64,000 bases of DNA from Xanthomonas fragariae (GCF_017603965.1 NZ_CP071955.1:4023489-4087488), one strand, 5' to 3'; positions 25,739 through 35,270 are shown, counted from the stretch's first letter. The notes: generated by a model from the letters alone, not told the origin. Numbers and translations: made by a program.

Positions 25739-25924
25739 GATGGACTCCTTGAGTCTCGTCGGGACATTGACCCCAGCATGGAGTGGAGGTGGCGGGTAGC
25801 GCCGGATCAGCGTAAGGCAGTGGCGAGAATGCTGGCCTCCCCCCCCTCCCCCCCCCACCACTAAAAACGTTTACATGCTAGCCATCGGCTTTGGTCGTGC
25901 TCGGTTGAATGAGCCAGCGGGTTG
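25739..25924. other. intergenic region with long C runs
   Basis: Convergent genes end on either side. 25839-25846 is C8 and 25848-25856 is C9, separated by one T. No terminator hairpin is obvious. Confidence 0.6.
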
Positions 25925-27673
25925 CTAGCGCTGGTTGCTGGTACCGGTGCCGCGACGTGCGCGGCGCAGCGAATACAGCGAGTGGTCGGCGCGATCGACC
26001 ACCGCCGCCAGCGCTTCACCCTCCTGGCGTAGGGCGGTGCCCAGGGTGAACTGGATCGGCGCAGCGTCGGCGGCCGCCATGTAGTCGCGCGCCAACGCGT
26101 CCAGCTGCGGCTGGGTGGGCTGATGCAGCAGTACCAGGAATTCGTCGCCGCCCAGGCGCACCAAGCGGTCCTGATGACGCAGCGGCTGGTTGAGGAACCA
26201 GGCCATCTGCACCAGTACCTCGTCGCCGCGCTGATGGCCGTGGGTGTCGTTGACCAGCTTGAACTTGTCCAGATCCACCACGATGCAGCCCCAGCGCATG
26301 CTGGGGTCACGCTTGTCCAGCTCGTCCAGGAAGCGGCGGTTATAGCAGTTGGTGAGCGGGTCGGTAAACGACCATTCCAGCAGCTGCTTTTCCTGCTGAT
26401 GCTGGTTGGTGATGTCCTGAGCGTGCGCCAGCACGATGGTGGCGTCCGATTCCACATCGAGCACGTTGCGATACTGCCAGTGGCGCAGGCCGCCATCGCC
26501 GGCGATTAGCTCGATCACGCCCGCGTCCTGGCCATCGAGCACCATGCGCGACAGATAGCCGCGCACCGCGGCGTGGTGTTCCGGGCGCACGAATTCCAGC
26601 ATGTAGCGGCCTTCCATGTCGTCCACACTGCGGCCCAGCGAACGCGCCGCGGCCGGGTTGACGCTGACCAGGCGGCCTTCCATGTCGTGGGTGAAGATCA
26701 AGCCCAGGCTGTACTGGAACATCTTGCGGAACTTGCGCTCGCTGGCGGCCAGTGCGTCGACCGCACGATGGCGGTCGGTGACGTCCTGGACGGCACCGAT
26801 CAGGCGCATCCGCCCGTTCACATGCTCCACCGAGCCGGTGCTGTGCACCCATAAATGACGGCCAGTGGCACTGACCAGCGGCAGCTCCAGATCCCACGGC
26901 GTACCGTCGCGCACGCAGGCCTCGACCGCCTCGGTGATGACCGCCCGCGCTTCCAGCGGATAGAACGCAATCGCCTCGCCCAGGGCGGGCCGGTAACCGG
27001 GCGGCACGTCGTGCAGGCGGCAGGTCTGGTCCGACCAGCTCAGCGTGCCGCTGGCCAGGTCCACTTCCCAGCCGCCGACTCCGGCGACCCGGCCGGTGCG
27101 CTCCAGGAACGCTTCGCTCTCGCGCAGGCGCTGCTGCAGTTGGTCATTGGCGGCCTGGCGCTCCAGCATCACCCGGCGCTGCTCCAGGCCTTCGGCGGCA
27201 ACCTTGGCCAGTTGCTGCAGGGCCTGCAACTGCGCCGGCTCCAGCGCACGCGCGCGTTGATCGATCACGCACACGGTGCCCATGCGCAGTCCGTCGGGCA
27301 GCACGATCGGCGCGCCGGCGTAGTAGCGGATGCCGGGCGCATCGGTGACCAGAGCGTTGTCGTGGAAGCGTGGGTCCGACGGTGCATCGCGCACTTCCAT
27401 CACCGCATCGCCCTGAATGGTGTAGGCGCAAAATGCCAGCTCGCGTGGGATTTCGGAGACCCCTGGCAGGCCGATATTGGCCTTCCACCATTGGCGGCGT
27501 TCGTCCACCAATGAAACAAGCGCGATCGGGGTGCCCGCGATGACCTGCGCGGCAGCGGCCAGCGCATCGAAGAACGGTTCGGCGTCGGTATCGAGCACCT
27601 GCAACAAGGCAAGACGCGCTAAGCGCTGCGCCTCGGTGAAGGTGGATGACACGGCGGTATCGCACTGATTCAA
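25925..27673 (-). CDS. GAF-PAS-PAS-GGDEF diguanylate cyclase
   Basis: The 582-residue protein is soluble. An N-terminal GAF domain (about 25-165; ALVSLVDERRQWWKANIGL, REL.FCAYTI) leads to two PAS domains (about 190-310 and 315-430; WSDQTCRLHDVPPGY, LIFTHDMEGRLVSVNPAAARSLG) and a GGDEF domain (about 435-575). The active site is intact (LVRLGGDEFLVLL) and RHQD five residues upstream is a product-inhibition I-site, so it should make c-di-GMP and be feedback-controlled. The start is TTG 27673; GTG 27652 is an alternative. Confidence 0.92.
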   Translation of the reverse strand: MNQCDTAVSSTFTEAQRLARLALLQVLDTDAEPFFDALAAAAQVIAGTPIALVSLVDERRQWWKANIGLPGVSEIPRELAFCAYTIQGDAVMEVRDAPSDPRFHDNALVTDAPGIRYYAGAPIVLPDGLRMGTVCVIDQRARALEPAQLQALQQLAKVAAEGLEQRRVMLERQAANDQLQQRLRESEAFLERTGRVAGVGGWEVDLASGTLSWSDQTCRLHDVPPGYRPALGEAIAFYPLEARAVITEAVEACVRDGTPWDLELPLVSATGRHLWVHSTGSVEHVNGRMRLIGAVQDVTDRHRAVDALAASERKFRKMFQYSLGLIFTHDMEGRLVSVNPAAARSLGRSVDDMEGRYMLEFVRPEHHAAVRGYLSRMVLDGQDAGVIELIAGDGGLRHWQYRNVLDVESDATIVLAHAQDITNQHQQEKQLLEWSFTDPLTNCYNRRFLDELDKRDPSMRWGCIVVDLDKFKLVNDTHGHQRGDEVLVQMAWFLNQPLRHQDRLVRLGGDEFLVLLHQPTQPQLDALARDYMAAADAAPIQFTLGTALRQEGEALAAVVDRADHSLYSLRRARRGTGTSNQR

Positions 27674-27799
27674 CGGAAAGCTCGCTCGTCCCCGGCCAGT
27701 CTGCCCAGTCTAGCGGACTGGGCATACGCGCTAAGCCTGCATTACGTGCGCCACTACGCAAGTTACGTTGCGCGTGCCATCGATGCGTACCGTGCCAGC

Positions 27800-28030
27800 T
27801 CAGTCGGCGCTGTGCTCCCCGGTTGCAGCAGGGTCGTCGCGCATCTGCAAGGCCAGATACAGGCGCATGCAATCGTCGGTGCGGGTCAGGTCCACCCTAC
27901 ATAGTTACTGGATGCGCTGCGTGCGGTCATCCAGCGTAGTGCGGTGGATCGCCAGCGCCTTGGTGGTTGGCGCCATGCGCATGCGGGCACCGAACCAAAC
28001 CGACAGCGTCTTCAACAATTGGCCACGGCG
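27800..28030 (-). pseudogene. CdaR-type sugar-diacid regulator relic (C-terminal HTH)
   Basis: The minus strand encodes RRGQLLKTLSVWFGARMRM, then APTTKALAIHRTTLDDRTQRIQ followed by a stop, and after a short gap VDLTRTDDCMRLYLALQM. This matches the PucR/CdaR C-terminal helix-turn-helix (LxxTL..W, AAALxIHRNTLxYRLxRI, GxDL...RLxLYLALQL). Only this ~75-residue end survives, with a stop inside. It sits next to garK, its usual neighbour. Confidence 0.75.
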
Positions 28031-28159
28031 TTAAACACCACCGGCCGATGCGCAGCGTGGCGCGCGTCGTTCGCGCGCACCAGGCATGCAAACCTACCCC
28101 GTGCCGCGTCAGGACGAGCAGCATGAGTGCGGCCCGTGCGACGCATCCGCGCGCTGTCG

Positions 28160-29331
28160 TCACTGCACTTGTTCAACTGCAGGCACTTGCGCCAACGCCC
28201 GGCCCACCTGCAGCGCCGCAGCGACGTTGCGCACGGCGATACGCACGTTGCTGGCGGCCTCGGTCAGGGCTTGCTCCAGCGTGCAGACACGATGCACCAC
28301 CGCGAACATCACCGCGATGCCATGGCCATGCAGCAGCCAGGCGCCGTTGCGCAGGCAACCGGCAATGGCGATCACCGGTTTGCCGTGTCGCTGCGCCACC
28401 CGCGCCACGCGGACGGGGGGTCTTGCCGTGCAAGCTCTGGCAGTCGAGACGGCCTTCGCCGGTGATGACCAGATCGGCCTCGGCTACCAGCGCATCCAAC
28501 CCAAGCGCCTGGCCGACGATCTGCACACCCGGTCGCAGCTGCGCACCCAGGTAGGCCACCGGCGCCGCACCCAGGCCAACGGCCGCGCCGCCACCGGGTA
28601 GGTCGTGCAAGCGCACTCCCAGGTCGCGTTGCAACACGTCGGCGTAGTGCTGCAGATTGGTATCGAGCTGGCGGACCATGCTCGGGGTGGCTCCCTTCTG
28701 CGGGCCGAACACCGCCGAGGCGCCGGTCGGGCCGATCAGCGGGTTGTCCAGATCGCAGGCCACCTCGAACTGACAATCCTGCAGGCGCACGTCCAGACAC
28801 TCGGTGTCGATGCGCGTCAGTGCCGCCAGTGCACCGCCGCCCGGGCCGATCGCTTCGCCTTGCGCATCCAACAGTCGCGCGCCCAATGCCTGCGCCAGCC
28901 CGGCGCCGCCGTCGTTGGTGGCGCTGCCGCCGATGCCGGTGATGAAGCGCCGCGCGTCTGCATCCAGCCCGGCCAGGATCAACTCGCCCACACCTGCGGT
29001 ACCGATGCGCAGCGGCGCGCGCTCGGCCGGCGACACCAAGGCCAGGCCACTGGCGGCAGCCATTTCGATCACCGCGGTGCGGCCGTCGACGATCAGGCCG
29101 AAGAACGCCTGCACCGGGGTGCCGAGCGGGCCGCTGACCGTGTAGTCGATCACCCGCCCGCCAGTGGCGGCGACCAGCGCGCCGACCGTGCTTTGGCCGC
29201 CATTGGCGACCGGCACCTTAGCTGCAGTGCCGGTCAGGGAAAACCTCGCGGACGCCGGCCTCGATCTGGATGGCCACCTCCATCGCGGACAGGCTTTCCT
29301 TCTACGAATCGGGGGCGATGACGATCTTCAT
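28160..29331 (-). pseudogene. garK: glycerate kinase (GarK family) with nonsense and frameshift mutations
   Basis: ATG 29331 starts MKIVIAPDS, then TAG replaces the codon for the conserved Phe in 'DSFKES'. The frame resumes KESLSAMEVAIQIEAGVREVF, shifts near 29222, and continues PVANGGQSTVGALVAATGGR, FITGIGGSATNDGGAGLAQALG and DLVITGEGRLDCQSLHGKT. At 28412-28420 a six-C run (five would keep frame) shifts again into VARVAQRHGKPVIAIAGCL. The enzyme phosphorylated glycerate in sugar-acid catabolism. Three independent lesions make it a clear pseudogene. Confidence 0.92.
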
Positions 29332-29356
29332 GGGAACACTCGCTTGTACGGACGCA

Positions 29357-30435
29357 TCACTGGTTCACCGCCCGCGCCGACACACGCAGTACCAGCGCGG
29401 TGCTGTGAGTGGTGTCCTGGATCCAGCCCATCAGGTACGGGCTGACGAAGCCGGCGACCTGGCCGGTGGAATTGATTAGTGCCAGCCCACCTGCGGCGGC
29501 GGCGGCGCTGAGAAAACCGTTGATCAGCGGCCAGAACAGTGGCAAGCCGCTGACCGCACCCATCGTGGCCAAGGTCATGCCGAACAAGGCCAGGCCCAGG
29601 TTGTCGGTGACGCTGGCGGCAATGCACAGCCCCGCCGCGCCCACCAGCAACGCAATCACCAGATGCCAGCGCGCGCGTCGCGGCGGTCGGCCGAGCGCCT
29701 CACCCCCACCATGAACACCGCTGCGGCCAGGTACGGGATGGCGCTCATCAGGCCGATCCGGTTCGGGTCGGTGACGCCGTTAGCCTGGATGATCGACGGC
29801 AGCCAGAAGTCGATCGCATACACGCCGCTCTGGATGCAGCCGCTCTGGACGCAGAAGTACACCGTACCCAGCAACCACACCGCCTGGTTGCCCACCAGCG
29901 CGCTCAGCGAGGTGAACGCGCCGGCCGGCTTGCACGCCTCGATCTGCCAGCGCGCGCGTCGCTGAAAAATGGCTGAAGATCCAGCCCGACAACGGCCCGC
30001 CCAGCACCCCGGAGTTCGGGATGGCCGACATGAACATGGTCATCACCCGGCCGTGCTGAGCGCGCGGTAACCAGCACGTCAGATACAGCACGATGCCGGG
30101 GTACGCACGAACATCAGACAGGTCGACAACAGGCCCCAGCTGACCATCATGATCGCCACCCATATGCGCGCGCCGATGCCTTGCAGGATCAGGTTGCTGG
30201 GCACCCCGCAGGCCAGATAACCAATGAAGAAGATGCCCGCGCCCAGACCGTAAATGGCCTGGCTCATGCCTAAGAGCGGCTACAAAACGTAGCGAGCAGT
30301 CGATCAGATGAGTGCGGACGGCGCGCAGGAACGGAGTGTACGCCCGGTACATGCCGATTCCGAGCACCGGCCGCGCGCCCCTGGCGGTGAGCGCAGTCGT
30401 TTTGTTAGCCGTTCTTAAGTCGCCGAGCATCTGCA
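29357..30435 (-). pseudogene. MFS sugar-acid (glucarate/galactonate-type) transporter, broken and split by a MITE
   Basis: Minus-strand pieces in order: QMLGDL (before the MITE), MSQAIYGLGAGIFFIGYLA with GVPSNLILQGIGARIWVAIM, CWLPRAQHGRVMTMFMSAI with NSGVLGGPLSGWIFSHF, YAIDFWLPSIIQANGVTDPN, and SGLPLFWPLINGFLSAAAAA with GWIQDTTHSTA. These are the ACS-type MFS family members that import sugar acids. Several frameshifts and a missing N-terminal ~50 residues accompany the insertion. With garK and cdaR it forms a decayed catabolic locus. Confidence 0.88.
30273..30415. mobile_element. MITE copy B, inserted in the MFS gene
   Basis: The element begins AGAGCGGCTACAAAAC and ends GTTTTGTTAGCCGTTCT, flanked by TA on both sides. 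Deleting it with one TA rejoins the reading frame as QMLGDLGMSQAIYGLG, proving insertion into coding sequence. One A is missing from the left terminus compared with copy C. Confidence 0.92.
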
Positions 30436-30480
30436 GCCTCCCTGTCGATGGACGTGCAGCCGCGTCATGTGCTGCTCACT

Positions 30481-30801
30481 TCAGTCGTCGAGTTCGGCCA
30501 GGCGTGCGCGCACGCTCTCAACATCGATGTGCTCACGCACATGCGGCCACTGCCGTGCCCACACCGAGCGAAACACGATCCACGCACCGAACACGCCCAG
30601 ACAGGTAGAACCCAGGGCCAACACCAGCGGATGCAGCGGCGAGCCGTTGCCGGTCTGGAACAAATACATGAAAGCCCCGGAAAACAGCAGCCAAACACCA
30701 AACACCGGCCAGTTGCTGGCTAGCAGACTGGCATTGGGCCGCTCGATCTGCCGCAGCAACCGGGTCAGCGCTTTGCGTTCGTCATCGTCGCTGGCATTCA
30801 T
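30481..30801 (-). CDS. hypothetical two-helix membrane protein
   Basis: The 106 residues contain two hydrophobic helices (WPVFGVWLLFSGAFMYLF and LVLALGSTCLGVFGAWIVF) between a charged N-terminus and an acidic C-terminus (VRARLAELDD). It lies 31 bases downstream of rlmI on the same strand and may be cotranscribed. Conserved in appearance, but no function is assignable. Confidence 0.7.
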   Translation of the reverse strand: MNASDDDERKALTRLLRQIERPNASLLASNWPVFGVWLLFSGAFMYLFQTGNGSPLHPLVLALGSTCLGVFGAWIVFRSVWARQWPHVREHIDVESVRARLAELDD

Positions 30802-30832
30802 CGCATGGTCCGCTCCACGGGTTGATCGCCGT

Positions 30833-31999
30833 TTAGACGACGCGGCAGAACACGGCCTTCAAATAGCGCGACTCCTGCACGTGCGCCATGAACGGATGGT
30901 CCGGGCCGGCACCGGCCACTTTCAGGATCTGAATGGTACGCCCGGAGAAATACGACGCGCGCCGCAGCATGTCCAAAAACTCCTGCTCGGCCACCAGGCC
31001 GGTGCACGAGAAAGTGGCGAACAGGCCACCAGGCTTGACTACGCCCAGCGCCAGCTTGTTCATGTCCAGATACTTCTTCAGCGCCGGAATCACCTGCTCG
31101 CGGTCGCGCGTCATCTTGGCCGGGTCAAGGATCACCACATCGAACTGCTCACCGCGATTGGAGGCATCGCGCAGCCACGGAAAGATGTCGGCCTGTACGA
31201 ACTTCGGACGCACGTTGTTGAGCTTGGCGTTGCCCTTGGCGATGGCGATCACGTCTTCGTCGATGTCCACGCCCAGCACCTCGGACGCACCGCGCGCGGC
31301 CGCATACATCGCAAAGCCGCCGGTGTTGCAACACAGGTCCAGCACGGTCTTGTCCTTGACCTGCTCGCTCAGCCATTGGCGGTTTTCGCGCTGATCGGCG
31401 AAGAACCCGGTCTTGTGCGCACCGGCCGGGTCGGCACGGAACTTGATGCCGTACTCGGTGATCACCGACGCTTCGGTGGTGGTGTTGCTGTGGAAATCGA
31501 AGCTTTCTTGTTTCTGCACATGTTCGTCGGCAAAGCTGTGGAAGCGGCAGCCCGGAAACTGTTCGCGCAGCGCCTCGTAGATCCATTCGCGATGGCGGAA
31601 CATGCCGGCGGCAAAGAACTCCACCACCACCAGATCGCCGTAGCGGTCCACTACCAGGCCGGACAGGCCGTCGCCCTCGCTGTGCACTACGCGCCAAGCG
31701 TCGGACACCGCATCCAGGCTCAGCCAGTCGCGGCGCAGACTCACCGCCGCAGCGATCGTGCGCGAGAACCAGCCCGCATCCACCGGCACCGATCGATCGG
31801 TTTCCAGGATGCGCACAGCAATGCGCGAATGGCCGTTATAGAAGCCGCGGCCGATCCACTCCCCGTCCACGCCGACCACATCGACAATGGTGCCGGGTTT
31901 GGGTTTGGCGGCGGGCTTTTCCACCAGCTTCTGGAAGATCCACGGGTGGCTGGAGCGCCAGGCATTCTTGAGACGGACGACAGGGACTGGAGGATTCAT
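30833..31999 (-). CDS. rlmI: 23S rRNA methyltransferase of the RlmI family
   Basis: The 388-residue protein starts at ATG 31999 (MNPPVPVVRLKNAWRSSHPW). It has an N-terminal PUA domain (WIFQKLVEK...GTIVDVVGVDGEWIGRGFYN), the RlmI linker (GDGLSGLVVDRYGDLVVVEF) and a Rossmann methyltransferase: KTGFFADQRENR, VLDLCCNTGGFAMYAAARGASEVLGVDID, and DVVILDPAKMT. RlmI methylates C1962 of 23S rRNA in E. coli. The longer frame to 32059 is rejected because it enters the riboswitch promoter area. Confidence 0.9.
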   Translation of the reverse strand: MNPPVPVVRLKNAWRSSHPWIFQKLVEKPAAKPKPGTIVDVVGVDGEWIGRGFYNGHSRIAVRILETDRSVPVDAGWFSRTIAAAVSLRRDWLSLDAVSDAWRVVHSEGDGLSGLVVDRYGDLVVVEFFAAGMFRHREWIYEALREQFPGCRFHSFADEHVQKQESFDFHSNTTTEASVITEYGIKFRADPAGAHKTGFFADQRENRQWLSEQVKDKTVLDLCCNTGGFAMYAAARGASEVLGVDIDEDVIAIAKGNAKLNNVRPKFVQADIFPWLRDASNRGEQFDVVILDPAKMTRDREQVIPALKKYLDMNKLALGVVKPGGLFATFSCTGLVAEQEFLDMLRRASYFSGRTIQILKVAGAGPDHPFMAHVQESRYLKAVFCRVV

Positions 32000-32057
32000 T
32001 GGCCCATTGTATCCGGCTGAATTGACGTGCCTGCCCCAGGCACGCAGAATCGGACGC

Positions 32058-32180
32058 ATAAGGGGAGTAGCTCACAGCGTTGTCGCCGTCATGACGAGCC
32101 CGCCACGTGCAGCGCTCCGGTGCAATGGCAACCGGTCCCATACCGGTTGTGAGCGAGACCTTCGCCGCGCAGGCGAAGTT
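32058..32180 (+). promoter_or_regulatory. yybP-ykoY (Mn2+) riboswitch upstream of terC
   Basis: The conserved elements appear in order: AAGGGGAGTAGC at the 5' side, a stem-loop with GCCGTCATGACGAG, a middle hairpin (ACCGGTCCCATACCGGT), then GTGAGCGAGACCTTCGCC at the 3' side. This is the family's GGGGAGUAGC ... AGCnAGACCU core. A 7-bp hairpin (CTTCGCC-GCGCA-GGCGAAG, 32160-32178) follows and could be part of the expression platform. The class senses Mn2+ and is repeatedly found before terC/alx genes, as here (84 bases upstream). Confidence 0.85.
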
Positions 32181-32263
32181 CCGTCACCTGGAATCCATGA
32201 TGTCCATGTCACAAGGCCTCAGCCCACCGGCTGTCCAGGTCGCTTTCACTTCGGGGATTCTTG

Positions 32264-33220
32264 ATGCAAACCATTGGCAATGTCTGGTTATGGGGCGGGT
32301 TCGCGATCGTGGTGATCGTGGCGCTGTTGGTCGATCTGGTGCTGATGCGCCACGGCGGTGCCCACAAGGTCACCTTCAAGGAAGCCACCTGGTGGAGCAT
32401 CGGCTGGGTGCTGCTGGCGCTGGCCTTCAACGCGGGCCTGTGGTGGTACCTGCAGTCCAGCGCCGGTGAGGCGGTGGCCAATCGCATCGGGCTGGAATTC
32501 CTGACCGGCTACCTGGTCGAAAAGTCACTGGCGGTCGACAACATCTTCGTCTTCCTGATGGTCATGACCTACTTCGGCGTGCCCGAAGAACAGCGCCAGC
32601 GCGTGCTGATCATCGGCGTACTGGGGGCAATCGTGCTGCGCGCGATCATGATCTTTGCAGGCTCGGTGCTGCTGACCAAGTTCCATTGGCTGCTGTACGT
32701 ATTCGGCGCCTTCCTCCTACTGACCGGCATCAAGATGTGGTTCTCCGCCGGCAAGGAGCCGGATCTGGAATCCAACCCGGTGCTGCGCTGGATGCGCGGC
32801 CATCTGCGCCTGAGCCCGCAGTACGACGGCCATGCGCTGAGCGTGATCAAGGACGGCAAGCGATGGTTTACGCCGTTGTTCGTGGTGCTGATCCTGATTG
32901 CGGTGATCGATGTGATCTTCGCGGTGGACAGCATTCCGGCGATCTTCGCGATCACTACCGACCCGTTCATCGTACTGACCTCCAACGTGTTTGCGGTGCT
33001 GGGCCTGCGCGCGATGTTCTTCCTGCTGGCCGGCATGGCCGACCGCTTCCACCTGCTGCCGTACGGCCTTGCGGTGATCCTGGTGTTCATCGGCACCAAG
33101 ATGATGATCATCGACATCTACAAGATCCCGGTGCTGGTCTCGCTGGCGGCGGTGATCGTGATCCTGGTTCTCACCATCGTGCTGAGCCTGCTGCGGCCGC
33201 CCAAGCCAGCCCGTCATTGA
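32264..33220 (+). CDS. TerC/Alx-family membrane protein
   Basis: The 318-residue, ~9-helix inner-membrane protein carries the TerC signature GYLVEKSLAVDNIFVFLMVMTYFGVPEEQRQRVLIIGVLGAIVLR (positions about 86-130) and DVIFAVDSIPAIFAIT with conserved Asp residues. Family members act in metal (Mn2+) export and metalation of exported enzymes. The Mn2+ riboswitch upstream supports a manganese role. TTG 32261 lies just before; ATG 32264 is chosen. Confidence 0.92.
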   Translation: MQTIGNVWLWGGFAIVVIVALLVDLVLMRHGGAHKVTFKEATWWSIGWVLLALAFNAGLWWYLQSSAGEAVANRIGLEFLTGYLVEKSLAVDNIFVFLMVMTYFGVPEEQRQRVLIIGVLGAIVLRAIMIFAGSVLLTKFHWLLYVFGAFLLLTGIKMWFSAGKEPDLESNPVLRWMRGHLRLSPQYDGHALSVIKDGKRWFTPLFVVLILIAVIDVIFAVDSIPAIFAITTDPFIVLTSNVFAVLGLRAMFFLLAGMADRFHLLPYGLAVILVFIGTKMMIIDIYKIPVLVSLAAVIVILVLTIVLSLLRPPKPARH

Positions 33221-33248
33221 CGAGCGGGATTAGGGAAGCTCTGAACAA

Positions 33249-33555
33249 TTAGCCACGCCAGGCGGCGATGCGCTCCAGGGTGCCCATCACGCGGGCCGCC
33301 GGCAGGTTCAGGTCTACCTCGATGGCCAACGCTTCACGGCTGAAGTCGTCGATGATGTTGAACGTGCGAAAGTAGCGTCCGTCCCACAGCGTATCGGACA
33401 TCAAATCGATCGACCAACCCGCGTCGAGCCGATCGCCGCACACCAGCGGCTGCGGATGCCGCCTCGGCACGCGGCCGTCGCAAATTTCGCTTGATCAGGC
33501 AGTACACGCGCCGTACCTTCCTGTGATTCCACGCCAGCCGCGCCGGCCAATGCAC
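33249..33555 (-). pseudogene. IS3-family OrfB fragment
   Basis: The pieces LAWNHRKVRRVYCLIKRNLRR (one frame) and WSIDLMSDTLWDGRYFRTFN with IIDDFSREALAIEVDLNLPA (another) belong to the HTH_21 and integrase-core start of IS3-family OrfB. The C-terminal half with the remaining catalytic residues and all of orfA are absent. The flank to about 33745 ends GATTTTAGGGGGAGGTGACA, which could be a residual IS terminus. Confidence 0.75.
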
Positions 33556-33853
33556 TGGAACAACCTCCCGAAGCCGCGCTCGGGAAAGCGTTCGACCAAC
33601 TCCGATAGCACCGCGATCACTTCCTCGTCCCGGTCGGGCCGAGGCACGTCGCGCGCCGTGGAGCGCACCGTGGGTTTCCTTGGGGCTAGTGTGACCCGAG
33701 ACCTCTGGTTATGCGTGGACTGATTTTAGGGGGAGGTGACAGGATGAGGCACGCCGCCGTTTCGCCAGCGGAGCGCAGGAATTGCCGCAGCCTCGGGCAT
33801 GTTGGCAAGCGCGGGGGTGACGCGCGCAGCCTGGGGTTGTGTATGCTCGGGGG

Positions 33854-34057
33854 GTGGAAACCCTCTCACCCGCCGAGATTGTCGAGCAGATCGCCGAGTT
33901 GCGACGCGCCCACCGTGCGTTGGACGAAGAGATCCGGCGCGTGCCCGCGAACATGGAAGACGAGTTGCAGATGAAGCGCTTGAAGAAGCGCAAGCTGCAT
34001 ATCAAGGACTGTATTACGCGGCTGGAGATGGAGCTGGTGCCTGACGAGCCGGCTTGA
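33854..34057 (+). CDS. YdcH/DUF465-family small protein
   Basis: The short helical protein (LSPAEIVEQIAELRRAHRAL, then ELQMKRLKKRKLHIKDCITRLEMEL) matches the DUF465 pattern of an acidic helix followed by LKKRKLxLKDxIxxLE. Function is unknown in the family. The start is GTG 33854 or GTG 33839; neither has well-spaced Shine-Dalgarno sequence. Confidence 0.7.
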   Translation: METLSPAEIVEQIAELRRAHRALDEEIRRVPANMEDELQMKRLKKRKLHIKDCITRLEMELVPDEPA

Positions 34058-34209
34058 GACTCTGTGTTCGGTGGCTTGGGTTCGCTTTGGGATAGCGCGA
34101 ATCCAGGCACGGTTACAGGTAGTCTGGTCAGCCGGCGATGGGGGCAGGGGCGTGGTTCATCGCGACTGCCTGCTTGGGCCGAGGCACATCGCGTTGGTCG
34201 CTTCGACTG

Positions 34210-34245
34210 TATCCTCGCCCCAACCCCTCTCCCGGGGAAGAGAGG
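34210..34245. repeat. dispersed C/T-rich palindromic repeat
   Basis: CCTCGCCCCAACCCCTCTCC followed by CGGGGAAGAGAGG is the intergenic form of the repeat translated inside recD and at the recB end. Confidence 0.65.
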
Positions 34246-34289
34246 CTTTTCGCTGCCTTCTTGGCTCCATTCTGCCGCCTGGCTTGTCC

Positions 34290-35270
34290 TCAGCCCGCCC
34301 GCAGCAGGATCTTGCCGCGACGCCCGGGTTCAGCGCTTGCCGCTGCCGCTTTGTCCGCATCTTCCAGATCGAACACCGCTTCCACAGGCAAGGCCAGTCT
34401 GCCGTCGAGCGCGGCGTTCAGCAGTTCCCCGATCATGCGGCGCTTGTCCTCAGCTTGAGTGGCCTGCATGACCTTGCTGCCCCAGAAGCCGCGCACGGTG
34501 GCCTGCTTGAAGATCACATCGCCACTGGAAATTTCCAACGGTTCGCCGGTCATCGAGCCGAACGAGACCAACTCGCCACTTTCGGCAAGCAGGCCCAATA
34601 GATCGCTTGCCGCTTTGCCGGCGACCGAGTCGATCGCGCGCACGATCGGTGCATTGCCGGCCAGCGCGCGCACCTGGTCCTGCCAGCCACCCTGTGCGGT
34701 GGAGACCCCATTGCCGATACCAAAGACCTTCAATTCATCGACGCCGGCATCGCGACGCACGAGATTGATCACGTTGATACCGCGTGCGGCGGCGAACATG
34801 GCGACGGTTTTGCCGACGGCGCCATTGGCGGTGTTTTGCACGATCCAGTCACCTTTTTCGACGTGCAGGAATTCGATCAGCATCAATGCGCTCAACGGCA
34901 TGGCGATCAATTGGCAGCCGCGATCGTCGTCCAGTGCGTCGGGCAGCGGGACGACGCCGTCTGCGGAGGCTAGGAAGTATTCCGCCCAGCTTTCATGCAC
35001 GCCGGCTGCGACGACACGTTGGCCGACTGGCAGACCTACGACATCTCCGCCGAGTGCGTCGATCACGCCAGCTGCCTCGCTGCCGCCGATTGCGGGGAGT
35101 TCGGGCTTGTAGCCGTAGTTGCCGCGCACGGTCCACAGGTCATGGTTGTGCATCGGCGAACGTCGCATCGCGATGCGCACCTGGCCTTTGCCTGGCTGGG
35201 GCGTGGGTCGCTCGCCGAGTCCAAGCACCTTGGCGGGGTTGCCGAATTGGGCGTGGAGGGCTGCGCGCAT
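34290..35270 (-). CDS. zinc-independent medium-chain oxidoreductase (enoyl reductase / quinone oxidoreductase type)
   Basis: The 326-residue MDR protein has an N-terminal GroES-like domain (HNHDLWTVRGNYGYKPELPAIGG, GSEAAGVIDALG) and a Rossmann domain (DWIVQNTANGAVGKTVAMFAAARG, INVINLVRR). The NTANGAVG and 'YG' features resemble mitochondrial-type 2-enoyl thioester reductases (Etr1). The Cys ligands of zinc alcohol dehydrogenases are missing. The substrate is not determinable. It appears monocistronic. Confidence 0.88.
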   Translation of the reverse strand: MRAALHAQFGNPAKVLGLGERPTPQPGKGQVRIAMRRSPMHNHDLWTVRGNYGYKPELPAIGGSEAAGVIDALGGDVVGLPVGQRVVAAGVHESWAEYFLASADGVVPLPDALDDDRGCQLIAMPLSALMLIEFLHVEKGDWIVQNTANGAVGKTVAMFAAARGINVINLVRRDAGVDELKVFGIGNGVSTAQGGWQDQVRALAGNAPIVRAIDSVAGKAASDLLGLLAESGELVSFGSMTGEPLEISSGDVIFKQATVRGFWGSKVMQATQAEDKRRMIGELLNAALDGRLALPVEAVFDLEDADKAAAASAEPGRRGKILLRAG

